Counted from the stretch's first letter, positions 1-6,943 are shown. The stretch: 32,128 nt of DNA from Alphaproteobacteria bacterium UBA1303 (GCA_002307315.1 DBTZ01000048.1:1-32128), one strand, 5' to 3'. Notes: generated by a model not told the origin, from the letters alone. Numbers and translations are program-made.

Positions 1-6
1 CTATTT

Positions 7-483
7 ATGAGTATGTCACCTAGTGCTCAAGACGTTAGATCGATGCGGGCCGAGGCTCTCCTGAAGAACCCTTATGTTAGGGCGATGCTGGGAACTATCG
101 CCGAAGCAGAAGGCGGAGGATACAATACGCTTTATGGAGGTGCCACGTTCAGCGGTTATTCACAGTTCCCGGGAAGCGGTGGGCATACGCCCTCCGGACG
201 ATACCAAGTTACGAAGGCGAGTTACGAATTTTATGGTCGGAATATGCTGGGGGTAACCGACTTTTCGCCGCATACGCAGGATCTCATTGCCGTGCAGCAG
301 TTGATAATGAACGGGGCAATGAAGCATCTGCTGCTTGGGGACTTTGATGGCGCGCTCGACGGTGCTTCCCAAACATGGGCATCCTTGCCGCAAGGCCCGA
401 ATAAGGGAAATCGGCATCGCCGCCAGCCTTATATGACGTATGAACGTACAAAAAATCTATTTTATGCACTTCTTGGCCAATAA
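7..483 (+). CDS. Lambda-lysozyme-like (GH104) muramidase domain
   Basis: Peptidoglycan-cleaving domain of the phage lambda endolysin R type (lytic transglycosylase, GH104). The order of motifs matches lambda R: AEAEGG with the probable catalytic Glu35, then YGG..F..YS..P, then SGRYQ, then DFSP.TQD..A.QQ, then WASLPQG near the C-terminus. The visible part is 158 residues, the size of lambda R. Only six bases precede the first ATG and the frame stays open to the window edge, so this may be the C-terminal domain of a longer protein such as a secreted effector. No signal peptide or membrane segment is seen. It lies about 2.2 kb upstream of the phage terminase genes and is separated from them by small exported proteins, so it is not obviously the phage endolysin, which is encoded at 18589-19059. 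The family call is strong; the biological role (phage lysis, antibacterial toxin or remnant) is open. Confidence 0.85.
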   Translation: MSMSPSAQDVRSMRAEALLKNPYVRAMLGTIAEAEGGGYNTLYGGATFSGYSQFPGSGGHTPSGRYQVTKASYEFYGRNMLGVTDFSPHTQDLIAVQQLIMNGAMKHLLLGDFDGALDGASQTWASLPQGPNKGNRHRRQPYMTYERTKNLFYALLGQ

Positions 484-484
484 T

Positions 485-524
485 AGAGTGTTTCATCGTT
501 TCCATGGAAAAGATGAAATACTCT
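485..524. terminator. Hairpin after the lysozyme gene
   Basis: Two 13-base arms (485-497 and 512-524) pair with one mismatch around a 14-base loop that itself contains CCATGG. The hairpin begins two bases after the TAA of the lysozyme gene. No T-run follows, so it is a possible terminator or RNA-stabilising structure. It abuts the next palindrome by two bases. Confidence 0.45.
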
Positions 525-599
525 AGTGGTCCGATTCCGACATTTGCATCCCAGTTGTAGCAACAGCCAAGCAAATGTCGGAATCAAAAGGACCACTAG
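523..599. repeat. Large palindromic element, copy 1
   Basis: A 77-base inverted repeat bounded by CTAGTGGTCC and its complement. Left arm 523-547 pairs with right arm 571-599. The outer 10 bp and the inner 15 bp are perfect, separated by an unpaired AAAA (586-589) on the right arm only. The loop is 23 bases. The architecture matches the element at 613-690. Confidence 0.85.
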
Positions 600-612
600 C
601 AACTTTATGTTT

Positions 613-690
613 CTAGTGGAGCTTTTGAATTTGACGTTTGAATACGAGTATGCGGCTGGCGGGATTCAAACGTCAAATTCGCTCCACTAG
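613..690. repeat. Large palindromic element, copy 2
   Basis: A 78-base inverted repeat bounded by CTAGTGGAGC and its complement. Left arm 613-642 pairs with right arm 665-690. The outer 10 bp and inner 16 bp are perfect, with an unpaired TTTT (623-626) on the left arm only and a 22-base loop. Its left arm aligns with the reverse complement of copy 1, so the two copies are in opposite orientations 13 bases apart. Many base differences between copies are compensated on both arms. Confidence 0.85.
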
Positions 691-718
691 GATACCTAAA
701 AATACGGAGGGTGCCCCG

Positions 719-1264
719 ATGGGGAACTGGCGAGCTTTTATCCTGATAAGCTTGTTATTTTTGTTTTTTATTGTCGGGACCTTACCGGGACTTGCGCAGT
801 CCCCCGATGCATTTCACCGTTCGATTGAGGTGGCCAAGCAGCAATTAGAACCATTGACGGCCTGCGAATGGCACGACAGCGGTACAGACACCGTCTGCCT
901 GAGCGATGCAATCGATGGATCGGTAACTCTGCATGAAAGCGCTGCCGATGGTACGTTGGAAACAGTTGAGATATTTGCGCTCCTTAAGGCCCCGCCAGGA
1001 CAACATTCTCGCGAGGAACATAGCGCAGATGTTGTCATTGCCGTCATCAAAAAAATGCTGCCCGAATGGGATAGTAGCTCTCGCTGGATGAAAGCTGCAT
1101 TACACAGGGCACAACGTTACAGATACAAAGGGGCAAGCATAACGAAAATCGGTAGAATTACGGTGTTTGTCCAATGGTTGCTGCCGGCAGATATCGAGGG
1201 GGAGTTCGCGTCCATTGTGATTACAAGGCAATCATCTATTGAGCCTTGGAGGTTTGGTGACTGA
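719..1264 (+). CDS. Small exported protein of unknown function
   Basis: A 181-residue protein. ATG 719 is chosen because GGAGG lies eight bases upstream and the protein then begins with a clear signal peptide: short charged start, hydrophobic core at about residues 7-22, then Ala-Gln near a likely cleavage site. A longer in-frame start at 638 would bury this signal and runs through the palindrome at 613-690. The mature part has two Cys early on (in ACEWHDSG and VCLSDA), which could form a disulfide in the periplasm. The family is not recognised. It lies in the same direction as the lysozyme upstream and the two related exported proteins downstream, which would fit a periplasmic immunity or inhibitor role. 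That role is inferred from position only. Base composition is AT-richer than the phage genes. Confidence 0.7.
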   Translation: MGNWRAFILISLLFLFFIVGTLPGLAQSPDAFHRSIEVAKQQLEPLTACEWHDSGTDTVCLSDAIDGSVTLHESAADGTLETVEIFALLKAPPGQHSREEHSADVVIAVIKKMLPEWDSSSRWMKAALHRAQRYRYKGASITKIGRITVFVQWLLPADIEGEFASIVITRQSSIEPWRFGD

Positions 1265-1412
1265 AATGCCTATGTGCGCTTGATCCGGGGTAATATCAGC
1301 CGACAACTATAAGCTTGGCTGGGCACAAGGGACGCCTCCGTCGGAGTATGTGCGTATTCTGCTTTCGCGGTATAAACACGTGTCGCGCTATTGATCCGGT
1401 GAGGGAACCCAT

Positions 1413-1857
1413 ATGCACATCTTCGTAACGGCTCTGGTCGTCTTGTTGCAGGCGGGTGCATCGATCCAGGCAGCGGGGGGAACCACCGGCCCGCTTCTCA
1501 AATACGTTGACGATTGAACAAGCAGACGATCTTGTGCATTTTGTGTTCGATCATCGGATTGCCCACGTCAAGGGGCATGGTGGCTATTCGCTGGAACCAT
1601 ATCCCAAAGGTTACGAGAACAGGCACTTTGTCTTTGACGTGTGGGGCGTGTGGTATAAGGATCAAGGGAGCTTGCTTCTCGCTCGTTACGCGGTAAACCG
1701 CACGACCGGCGATATCTGGGATGTGTATGCCGAATGCCGGCGTGTCGATTTTCCAGCGTTGCGCGCGTTACAGGTGGTGTTGCGCCGCCAATACGGTTTG
1801 CCTGATCACGAGCCCGACGACATGCCCAACCACGGCAAGCCGCCGGTGCTGTGCTGA
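1413..1857 (+). pseudogene. Exported protein gene, frameshifted at a G6 tract (paralogue 1)
   Basis: ATG 1413 has GAGGGA just upstream and opens a typical signal peptide (MHIFVTALVVLLQAGASIQA), but that frame stops at 1518. The rest of the protein, from about 1484 to TGA 1857, is in the +1 frame. Removing one G from the run of six at 1475-1480 joins them into one exported protein of about 147 residues. The mature part contains GYSLEPYPKGYENR, then VWGVWYKDQGS, then RTTGDIWDVYAECRRVDFPALRALQ. The last block aligns with the corresponding block of the protein ending at 2510. The change may be a true inactivating mutation, a phase-variable tract or a sequencing error. Without a shift, an ATG at 1456 would give a 133-residue protein without a signal peptide, which is less likely. 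Function is unknown. Confidence 0.65.
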
Positions 1858-1882
1858 TTTTCGAAAAGATGGAAAATACGTC

Positions 1883-2023
1883 ATGGGTAAATCCGATCCG
1901 GTCGCATTTGCCAAAGCGCTGGTCGATTGCGGATTCAATCCCGGCGAGGCGCCGGGGGGAAATCCCGATTTCGTCAAAGCCACTTCGGATTCCATTCTTT
2001 CGGCCCGTAGGAGATTGAAATGA
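1883..2023 (+). CDS. Small hypothetical protein, 46 residues
   Basis: A short open frame from ATG 1883. Its TGA overlaps the ATG at 2020 of the next gene (ATGA), which suggests translational coupling. The start has only a weak purine stretch upstream. The product is soluble-looking with a basic C-terminus (SARRRLK) and a Gly/Pro-rich middle (GFNPGEAPGGNPDF). No family is recognised. The region could instead be untranslated spacer; the main support is the four-base overlap and consistent strand. Confidence 0.4.
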   Translation: MGKSDPVAFAKALVDCGFNPGEAPGGNPDFVKATSDSILSARRRLK

Positions 2024-2510
2024 TCGCTGCGGCCTTATTGCTGGCGGCGGCGGTACAGGCAGCATCGCCACTGCCCTCTCGTCGCCTGCCTCCCCATCAA
2101 CCGAGCAGGCCACAGTGTTTTTTCCCACCTCGGATGTCGTGAAGATCGCCCAAATCATCGCCAGGAACGAAGGTTTCGATGTCGGTAACGAGGATCTCTA
2201 TTATTTCGACATTAAGCCGATGGAACGCATAACACCGATGGTCAGAGGGTATGTTACCATCGGTTTTTTTGTAAACGATCATGGCACGAACTTTATTTCA
2301 ATCAGCGAAACTACCGGCCAAACCATCGATATTATTGGTTGCGAGGTTTTCGATTATCCCGAATTGCAGAAATATCAGCGCCGGGTGATGGACATCCTCA
2401 AGACCAAGAAAAAGACGCCGCAAGAACTGGCCGACGATGTCGAGTGTACGGGGCCGGTGGTTCTGACCAGGGCTGTTCCCATCGTAAAAGTTCCGCAGCG
2501 CCGCCCGTAG
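2020..2510 (+). pseudogene. Exported protein gene with out-of-frame signal peptide (paralogue 2)
   Basis: ATG 2020 has GGAG at 2010-2013 and encodes a clean signal peptide (MIAAALLLAAAVQAAS), but this frame ends at about 2143. The mature domain lies in the -1 frame, which is open from 2019 and carries a recognisable protein from about 2075 to TAG 2510. A shift between about 2040 and 2112 gives an exported protein of about 160 residues. The mature part has RGYVTIGFFVNDHG, then ETTGQTIDIIGCEVFDYPELQKYQ, which aligns with the TTGDIWDVYAEC..VDFPAL block of the protein ending at 1857. The two are therefore divergent paralogues. A GTG at 2115 could start a leaderless version. Whether it is a real pseudogene or a base-call error cannot be told here. 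Function is unknown. Confidence 0.6.
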
Positions 2511-2723
2511 GTTTTAGCTGCTGCAAGAATTGGTAGTAAAGGCAAGCAGGTGCGTATGGAAACTTTTCTATCTCAGCTCGCGCTAACGATCGTGCGGCCG
2601 AAGATTTTTGGTGTCTTGGGACGTCGCCGCGACTTTAGAAAAAAATGAAAATCATCGCCTCGGTCCTCTTGAACCGACACGGTGGTTTTCCCATATACCC
2701 CATATCCCAGAAATTTTGATCCG
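2511..2723. other. Junction between accessory genes and the phage module
   Basis: No convincing gene. A 30-codon frame from ATG 2556 to TGA 2648 exists but lacks a good ribosome site. No integrase, tRNA or obvious attachment-site repeat is seen here. Base composition shifts to GC-rich from about 2720. Confidence 0.5.
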
Positions 2724-3116
2724 ATGCCCGTCAGCGCCAAACCTTGCCACGGCGACGTTACCTATGCCGCGATCGAGGCGGAAGGCATTACGCCCGACGA
2801 CATCGACGAAACGTGGCTGGACGACATGGTGAAACGATTGTTTGTCGAACTGAAGCGGCAATTGTCCCAAGTGGAAAAGAGCAAGTCGATACCCGGTGCC
2901 AAGGCGGCAAGCGAACGCGCCGCCGATGCCCGCACGCTGGCTTCGCTGGAACGCACGCTGGAACGGTTGGCGAAATTGGAACAACAGCGCGCCTTGATGC
3001 GCGAAACCAAGGTGGCGGCCAAACATGACGAAGCCCGCCTGGCATTGGAACGCCGCCTCGATCAACTCCTTGCCGCCCAACGAGCGCGCCCTGCTGCTCA
3101 AGAGCCTGACGAATGA
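2724..3116 (+). CDS. Putative small terminase / GTA g1-like protein
   Basis: A 130-residue hydrophilic protein just ahead of the large terminase, which it overlaps by 92 bases in another frame. It is rich in Ala, Arg, Glu and Leu. Residues about 50-125 form a long predicted coiled coil (repeated LERTLERLAKLEQQ pattern), as in the oligomerisation regions of small terminases. ATG 2724 is chosen; a GTG at 2682 would add 14 residues, and neither has a strong ribosome site. No helix-turn-helix is obvious. In RcGTA the gene in this position encodes the small terminase. The assignment rests on position and coiled-coil character rather than sequence identity. Confidence 0.6.
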   Translation: MPVSAKPCHGDVTYAAIEAEGITPDDIDETWLDDMVKRLFVELKRQLSQVEKSKSIPGAKAASERAADARTLASLERTLERLAKLEQQRALMRETKVAAKHDEARLALERRLDQLLAAQRARPAAQEPDE

Positions 3117-4317
3117 AGATGCCGAACTTATCTGCAACGGCTGGTGGTTCTGGGGGCGGCCCGAGCAATCGCCGCCGCCGGGCGACTGGCGGATCTGGCT
3201 GTTCCTGGCCGGGCGCGGTGCCGGCAAAACCCGCGCCGGCGCCGAATGGATCGTCGACGGCGTGCGGCGGGGGACTTTCCGCCGCATCGGTCTTGTCGGC
3301 GCCACGCATATGGATGTCCGCAGCGTGATGGTGGAAGGCGAATCCGGTTTGCTGGCGGTATCCCCGGCCGCGGCGTACGAGCCGTCGAACCGGCGCATTC
3401 TGTGGCCGAACGGTGCGATAGCCGAAGTGCTCTCGGCCGACGAGCCCGATGCGGTGCGCGGCCATCAGTTCGACTGCGTCTGGGCCGACGAGTTCTGCAA
3501 ATGGTCCGAACCGCAAAACGCCCTCGACATGATATTGATGGCTCTGCGTCTGGGCCGCCGTCCCCGCATGTGCCTGACCACCACGCCGCGCAACATCAAA
3601 CCCTTGCGCGATCTGATGGCGATGGCCGACGTGGCGACGACCCGGTGCAACACCTTCGCCAACGCCGCCAATCTGGCGCCGGGGTTCCTTGCCGGACTGG
3701 AGCTTCGCTACGACGGCACCCGGCTGGGGCGGCAGGAACTCGATGCCGAACTGATCGAAGACAACGATGCCGGTTTGTGGCGGCGAGACTGGATCGAGAA
3801 GACGCGCCGCCGCACCGCGCCGGACTTGACGCGCATCGTGGTGGCGGTCGATCCGCCGGCTTCCATTTCCGGCGACGAATGCGGCATCGTCGCAGCGGGA
3901 TTGAGCGAAGACGGCGATGCCTATGTGCTGGCCGATGCTTCGGCGGCGAACCTTTCGCCCGCCGCTTGGGCGGGTCGCGTGGCCGAAACTTACGAGCATT
4001 GGCAGGCCGACGGCATCGTCGCCGAGGCCAACCAGGGCGGCGAGATGGTCAAACAGGTGCTGATCGATGCCTTGCCGAACGCGCCGGTGAAGCTGGTGCA
4101 TGCCAGCCGCGGCAAACAGGTGCGTGCCACGCCCGCCGCCGCGCTGTACGAGCAGGGGCGGGTGCATCACGTCGGATCGTTCCCCGAACTGGAGGATCAA
4201 ATGTGCAATTACGACGGTACGGGCGGCAGCCCGGATCGCATGGATGCCTTGGTGTGGGCGCTGGCCGCGCTGTTTCCGGTGCGCCGGCCGGGCATCCCCG
4301 GTATTCGCAAATTATGA
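3025..4317 (+). CDS. Phage/GTA large terminase (DNA packaging motor)
   Basis: A 430-residue ATPase/nuclease that packages DNA into proheads. The N-terminal ATPase has a Walker A motif in LFLAGRGAGKTRAGAEW (about residues 59-75), preceded by the GTA-typical RPEQ..P.GDWR, and a Walker B with catalytic Glu in VWADEF (Asp155-Glu156). The RNase H-like nuclease begins at VVAVDPPA (Asp276) and ends with DRMDALVWAL (Asp404, Asp407), which supply acidic metal ligands. Length is normal for the GTA g2 family. ATG 3025 is used because the preceding LPPNERALLLKSLT segment is typical of the family. The stop is followed three bases later by the stop of a convergent gene. Confidence 0.95.
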   Translation: MTKPAWHWNAASINSLPPNERALLLKSLTNEDAELICNGWWFWGRPEQSPPPGDWRIWLFLAGRGAGKTRAGAEWIVDGVRRGTFRRIGLVGATHMDVRSVMVEGESGLLAVSPAAAYEPSNRRILWPNGAIAEVLSADEPDAVRGHQFDCVWADEFCKWSEPQNALDMILMALRLGRRPRMCLTTTPRNIKPLRDLMAMADVATTRCNTFANAANLAPGFLAGLELRYDGTRLGRQELDAELIEDNDAGLWRRDWIEKTRRRTAPDLTRIVVAVDPPASISGDECGIVAAGLSEDGDAYVLADASAANLSPAAWAGRVAETYEHWQADGIVAEANQGGEMVKQVLIDALPNAPVKLVHASRGKQVRATPAAALYEQGRVHHVGSFPELEDQMCNYDGTGGSPDRMDALVWALAALFPVRRPGIPGIRKL

Positions 4318-4319
4318 CG

Positions 4320-4649
4320 TCACATCTCGCACAGCCGGGTCAGACTGGCCATCATGGTCACGTCCGGCACTTCGACGATCTTGGCGATGACCTGGGCATA
4401 GCCGCCGGATTGGATGCCTTCGATCTTCATGTGGAAGGTATCGAGCCCCATGATCGGCGAGGCTTGCTTCTTGTTGGCGTGGCGCGTGGCGACGATGTCG
4501 GCGGTGAAGGTGTTGCCGGAAAGATGATATTCGCCGACATAGTACATCACCGCGCCGCCGCCGGCGATGCGCCCGTTCTTGAACAGGCAGACGCAACTGC
4601 CTTCGTCGCCGCCGGTACGAAACTTCACCTTATAGAGACCCTCAAGCAT
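4320..4649 (-). CDS. GrlR-family regulatory protein on the opposite strand
   Basis: A 109-residue protein read against the phage genes. ATG 4649 is preceded by AAGGAG at good spacing; a longer frame to 4682 lacks this. It begins MLEGLYKVKFRT and continues with GRIAGGGAVMYYVGEYHLSGNTFTA and a C-terminal block ending VTMMASLTRL. This is the pattern of small GrlR-like beta-barrel proteins, first known as negative regulators of type III secretion and common in Proteobacteria. It fills the gap between large terminase and portal, where GTA clusters normally have no gene, and its 3' end abuts the terminase stop. It looks like an independently expressed cargo (moron) gene. Its target is unknown; regulation of the particle or of a host function are both possible. 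Confidence 0.7.
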   Translation of the reverse strand: MLEGLYKVKFRTGGDEGSCVCLFKNGRIAGGGAVMYYVGEYHLSGNTFTADIVATRHANKKQASPIMGLDTFHMKIEGIQSGGYAQVIAKIVEVPDVTMMASLTRLCEM

Positions 4650-4770
4650 TCCCAGCTCCTTAAGGTAGCCCCCCGGCCACACCTTACTACAAGTTGCACT
4701 ATACGGCGTAGTTATTAATCAGAAGTTGCATACCCCTAATCAACCGCTAAAGCAAAATCAAGGACTTGCC

Positions 4771-5961
4771 ATGCTATCGGCTTATCTTCACCGGCGGCGG
4801 ACGGTTAACGCTCACGCTCCGGAAACAAAATCGACGTCTCCGTTGATCGCACTATCCCTGAACGGAAACCCGCGCTGGGGCGGGCGCGATTTCGCCAGTC
4901 TGGCCAAGGCCGGGGTAATGGGGAACGCCATCGTCTACGCGTGCGTACGGCGGATTGCCGAAGCCGCCGCCTCGGTGCCGTTTACGCTCTATCAAGGCGA
5001 TAGCGAAATCGAAACCCATCCGCTCAAATCGCTGCTGGCCCGCCCCAATCCGCAAGAGGACGGCACCGAGCTGTTCATCCGCTGGTATGCGTTTTTGATG
5101 AGCGCCGGCAACGCCTATCTCGAAGCGGTAAGCGGCGGCGATGCCATCCGCGAGCTTTACGTGCTTCGGCCCGACCGCATGAAGGTGGTGGCCGACAGCC
5201 GCGGCTGGCCGATCGCCTACGACTATACGGTGGACGGGCGCACGATGCGTATCGCGCGCGAACTTACTTGCGGCTTTCTGCCGGTGCTGCACGGCAAGCT
5301 GTTTCATCCGCTCGACGATCAGTACGGCCTGTCGCCGTCGGCGGCGGCGGCGGCGGCGGTGGAGGTGCATAATGCCGGCGCCGGGTGGACCAAGTCGCTT
5401 TTGGATAATGCCGCGCGCCCTTCCGGCGCGCTGATCTACCAAGGCCCCGACGGCGCGTCGAACCTGACCGACGATCAGTTCCAGCGGCTGAAGCGCGAAC
5501 TCGAAGATACCTATCAGGGCTCGCAAAATGCCGGCCGGCCGATGGTGTTGGAAGGCGGCCTCGATTGGCGATCCATGAGTTTTGCGCCCTCGGAGATGGA
5601 TTTTTCCGGCATCCGCGACGCCGCCGCGCGCGAGATCGCGCTCGCCTTCGGCATCCCAAGCATGCTTTTGGGCATTCCCGGCGACAACACCTATTCGAAT
5701 TACCGCGAGGCCAATCTGGCATTCTGGCGGCAAACCGTGCTGCCGCTGGTGTCGCGCACCGCCGACAGCCTGACGATGTGGCTGGCCCCGCGCTTCGGCG
5801 AGAATGTGCGCATTTTTTACGACACCGACCGGGTCGATGCTCTGGTTTCGGAACGCGAGGCGCTGTGGGCGGGTATCGATGCCGCCTCGTTCCTTACCCT
5901 CAACGAAAAGCGCGCCTGCGCCGGCTATTCGCCGGTGGCGGAGGGAGATCGGATGGCATGA
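4771..5961 (+). CDS. HK97-type phage portal protein
   Basis: A 396-residue portal that forms the dodecameric DNA channel at one capsid vertex. ATG 4771 is chosen because AAGGA lies six bases upstream; a TTG at 4726 adds 15 unconvincing residues. Family signatures include NAIVYACVRRIAEAAASVP near residue 55, then the NAYLE and LRPDRM region, then QYGLSPSAAAAAAVE, then PSEMDFSGIRDAAAREIALAFGIPSMLLGIPGDNTYSNYREAN. Length is normal. It follows the head-gene order terminase-portal-protease-capsid and overlaps the next small gene by four bases (ATGA), indicating coupled translation. Confidence 0.95.
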   Translation: MLSAYLHRRRTVNAHAPETKSTSPLIALSLNGNPRWGGRDFASLAKAGVMGNAIVYACVRRIAEAAASVPFTLYQGDSEIETHPLKSLLARPNPQEDGTELFIRWYAFLMSAGNAYLEAVSGGDAIRELYVLRPDRMKVVADSRGWPIAYDYTVDGRTMRIARELTCGFLPVLHGKLFHPLDDQYGLSPSAAAAAAVEVHNAGAGWTKSLLDNAARPSGALIYQGPDGASNLTDDQFQRLKRELEDTYQGSQNAGRPMVLEGGLDWRSMSFAPSEMDFSGIRDAAAREIALAFGIPSMLLGIPGDNTYSNYREANLAFWRQTVLPLVSRTADSLTMWLAPRFGENVRIFYDTDRVDALVSEREALWAGIDAASFLTLNEKRACAGYSPVAEGDRMA

Positions 5962-6215
5962 CCCTTTCCGACGCACTGATCCCCGCGCCCGAAAAGCGCT
6001 GGCCGGCCGCCCTAGTGGCGGCTTTTTTGTTGCAGACGGCGGGCGCGCTGTTCTGGGCCGGTTCCGCCGCCGAACGCATCGCCAATTTGGAACGCACGCT
6101 TGCCTCCGATCAGGCGGCAATCGCGCGCGTGGCGGTGCTGGAAGAGCAGATCGGCACCATGAAGCAGACGCTGGATCGCATCGAAGCCAAGCTCGACCGC
6201 CCCCGCGGCCCCTAG
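5958..6215 (+). CDS. Small membrane protein with coiled coil (GTA g3.5-like)
   Basis: An 85-residue protein starting at the ATGA overlap with the portal stop. One membrane segment at about residues 16-38 (AALVAAFLLQTAGALFWAG) is followed by a heptad-like helix (IANLERTL..DQAAIARVAVLEEQ..MKQTLDRIEAKL) on the other side. RcGTA-type clusters have a small gene in this position between portal and protease. The function is not known. Its stop TAG lies inside the palindrome that follows. Confidence 0.7.
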   Translation: MTLSDALIPAPEKRWPAALVAAFLLQTAGALFWAGSAAERIANLERTLASDQAAIARVAVLEEQIGTMKQTLDRIEAKLDRPRGP

Positions 6216-6254
6216 AGCGCCGCGCCTTCAAAACGGAATCGGCGCGCCGCTCTA
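6213..6254. repeat. TAGAGC-bounded palindrome
   Basis: Arms of 14 bases (6213-6226 and 6241-6254) beginning and ending TAGAGC/GCTCTA, with one mismatch and a 14-base loop. It overlaps the stop codon of the preceding gene. It resembles intergenic palindromes common in alphaproteobacterial chromosomes and is paired with the hairpin at 6270-6311. Confidence 0.7.
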
Positions 6255-6269
6255 TCCCTTTGGTTGGTC

Positions 6270-6311
6270 GCAACTTTCCGCGCAAAAGTGAACATACTTT
6301 TGCGCACGTTG
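6270..6311. repeat. Second hairpin in the portal-protease gap
   Basis: A perfect 10 bp stem (6280-6289 with 6296-6305) around a six-base loop. GCAAC and GTTGC extend the pairing at the outside across an internal bulge. It is followed by CTCTA. Together with 6213-6254 it fills most of the 170-base gap between the g3.5-like and protease genes. Confidence 0.7.
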
Positions 6312-6385
6312 CTCTAGCCAACCGTAACGATTTCCACCAGATGACCGGGGCGCGCTGCGCTGCCGGCCATGACGGATTCAAAAAA

Positions 6386-6940
6386 ATGTCCCTCACCGTG
6401 CATACGTTGCGGCGGCGGCTGACGCATGTCTTTGTGCCAGCCCGCATCGCCGATATGACCTGCGACACCTTCGAAGGCTATGCCTCGCTGTTTGGGGTTC
6501 CCGACGGCGGCGGCGACGTGGTGGCCAAGGGGGCGTTTGCCGCATCCTTGCGCCGGATACCGCCCGCCAAAGTGCGGCTGCTCTATCAGCACTTCGCCCA
6601 CGAACCCATCGGGGTGTGGGAGGAAATCCGCGAAGATGCCAAGGGCCTCTATGTGCGCGGGCGTCTGGTTACCGAGGTGCAGCGCGGCCGCGAGGTCATG
6701 GCGCTAATCCGCGAAGGTGCGCTCGACGGGTTATCGATTGGCTTTCGCACCGTTCGCGCCACCCGCGATCCTGCATCCGGGCATCGCATCTTAAACGAAA
6801 TCGAGCTGTGGGAAATCTCGGTCGTGACCTTCCCGCTGCTCAAGGGAAGCGCGGTCACGGCCGTCGGCGCCAAAGCCGATGCGCTGGCGATGCATATTCG
6901 CCAGGCCGCCCGGCGTCTCAATCAACCTGACAAGGAGTAA
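6386..6940 (+). CDS. HK97-type prohead protease
   Basis: A 184-residue serine protease of the HK97 gp4 (S78/U35) family that trims the scaffold domain of the capsid protein during head maturation. Diagnostic segments are FEGYASLFGVPDGGGDVV, then LLYQHFAHEPIGVWEE with probable catalytic His69, then LIREGALDGLSIGFRT with probable Ser117. ATG 6386 is chosen; an ATG at 6341 would add 15 residues and neither start has a strong ribosome site. It ends three bases before the capsid gene. The C-terminal Lys-Glu/Ala tail is usual for the family. It lies between portal and capsid, as expected. Confidence 0.93.
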   Translation: MSLTVHTLRRRLTHVFVPARIADMTCDTFEGYASLFGVPDGGGDVVAKGAFAASLRRIPPAKVRLLYQHFAHEPIGVWEEIREDAKGLYVRGRLVTEVQRGREVMALIREGALDGLSIGFRTVRATRDPASGHRILNEIELWEISVVTFPLLKGSAVTAVGAKADALAMHIRQAARRLNQPDKE

Positions 6941-6943
6941 AGC

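Noticed and set aside
638..718. Upstream start for the exported protein at 719
   Set aside because: It runs through the palindrome and would bury the signal peptide; ATG 719 has a far better ribosome site.
2556..2648. 30-codon open frame between the exported proteins and the terminase genes
   Set aside because: No clear ribosome site, no recognisable features, and such a length is expected by chance.
2788..4200. Long minus-strand open frame (470 codons) opposite the terminase
   Set aside because: It mirrors the codon pattern of the large terminase in a GC-rich region; the translation is low-complexity and shows no domain.
5336..5366. GGC/GCG triplet run within the portal gene, considered as a repeat element
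   Set aside because: It encodes a poly-Ala helix (SAAAAAAAVE) typical of portal proteins and needs no other explanation.
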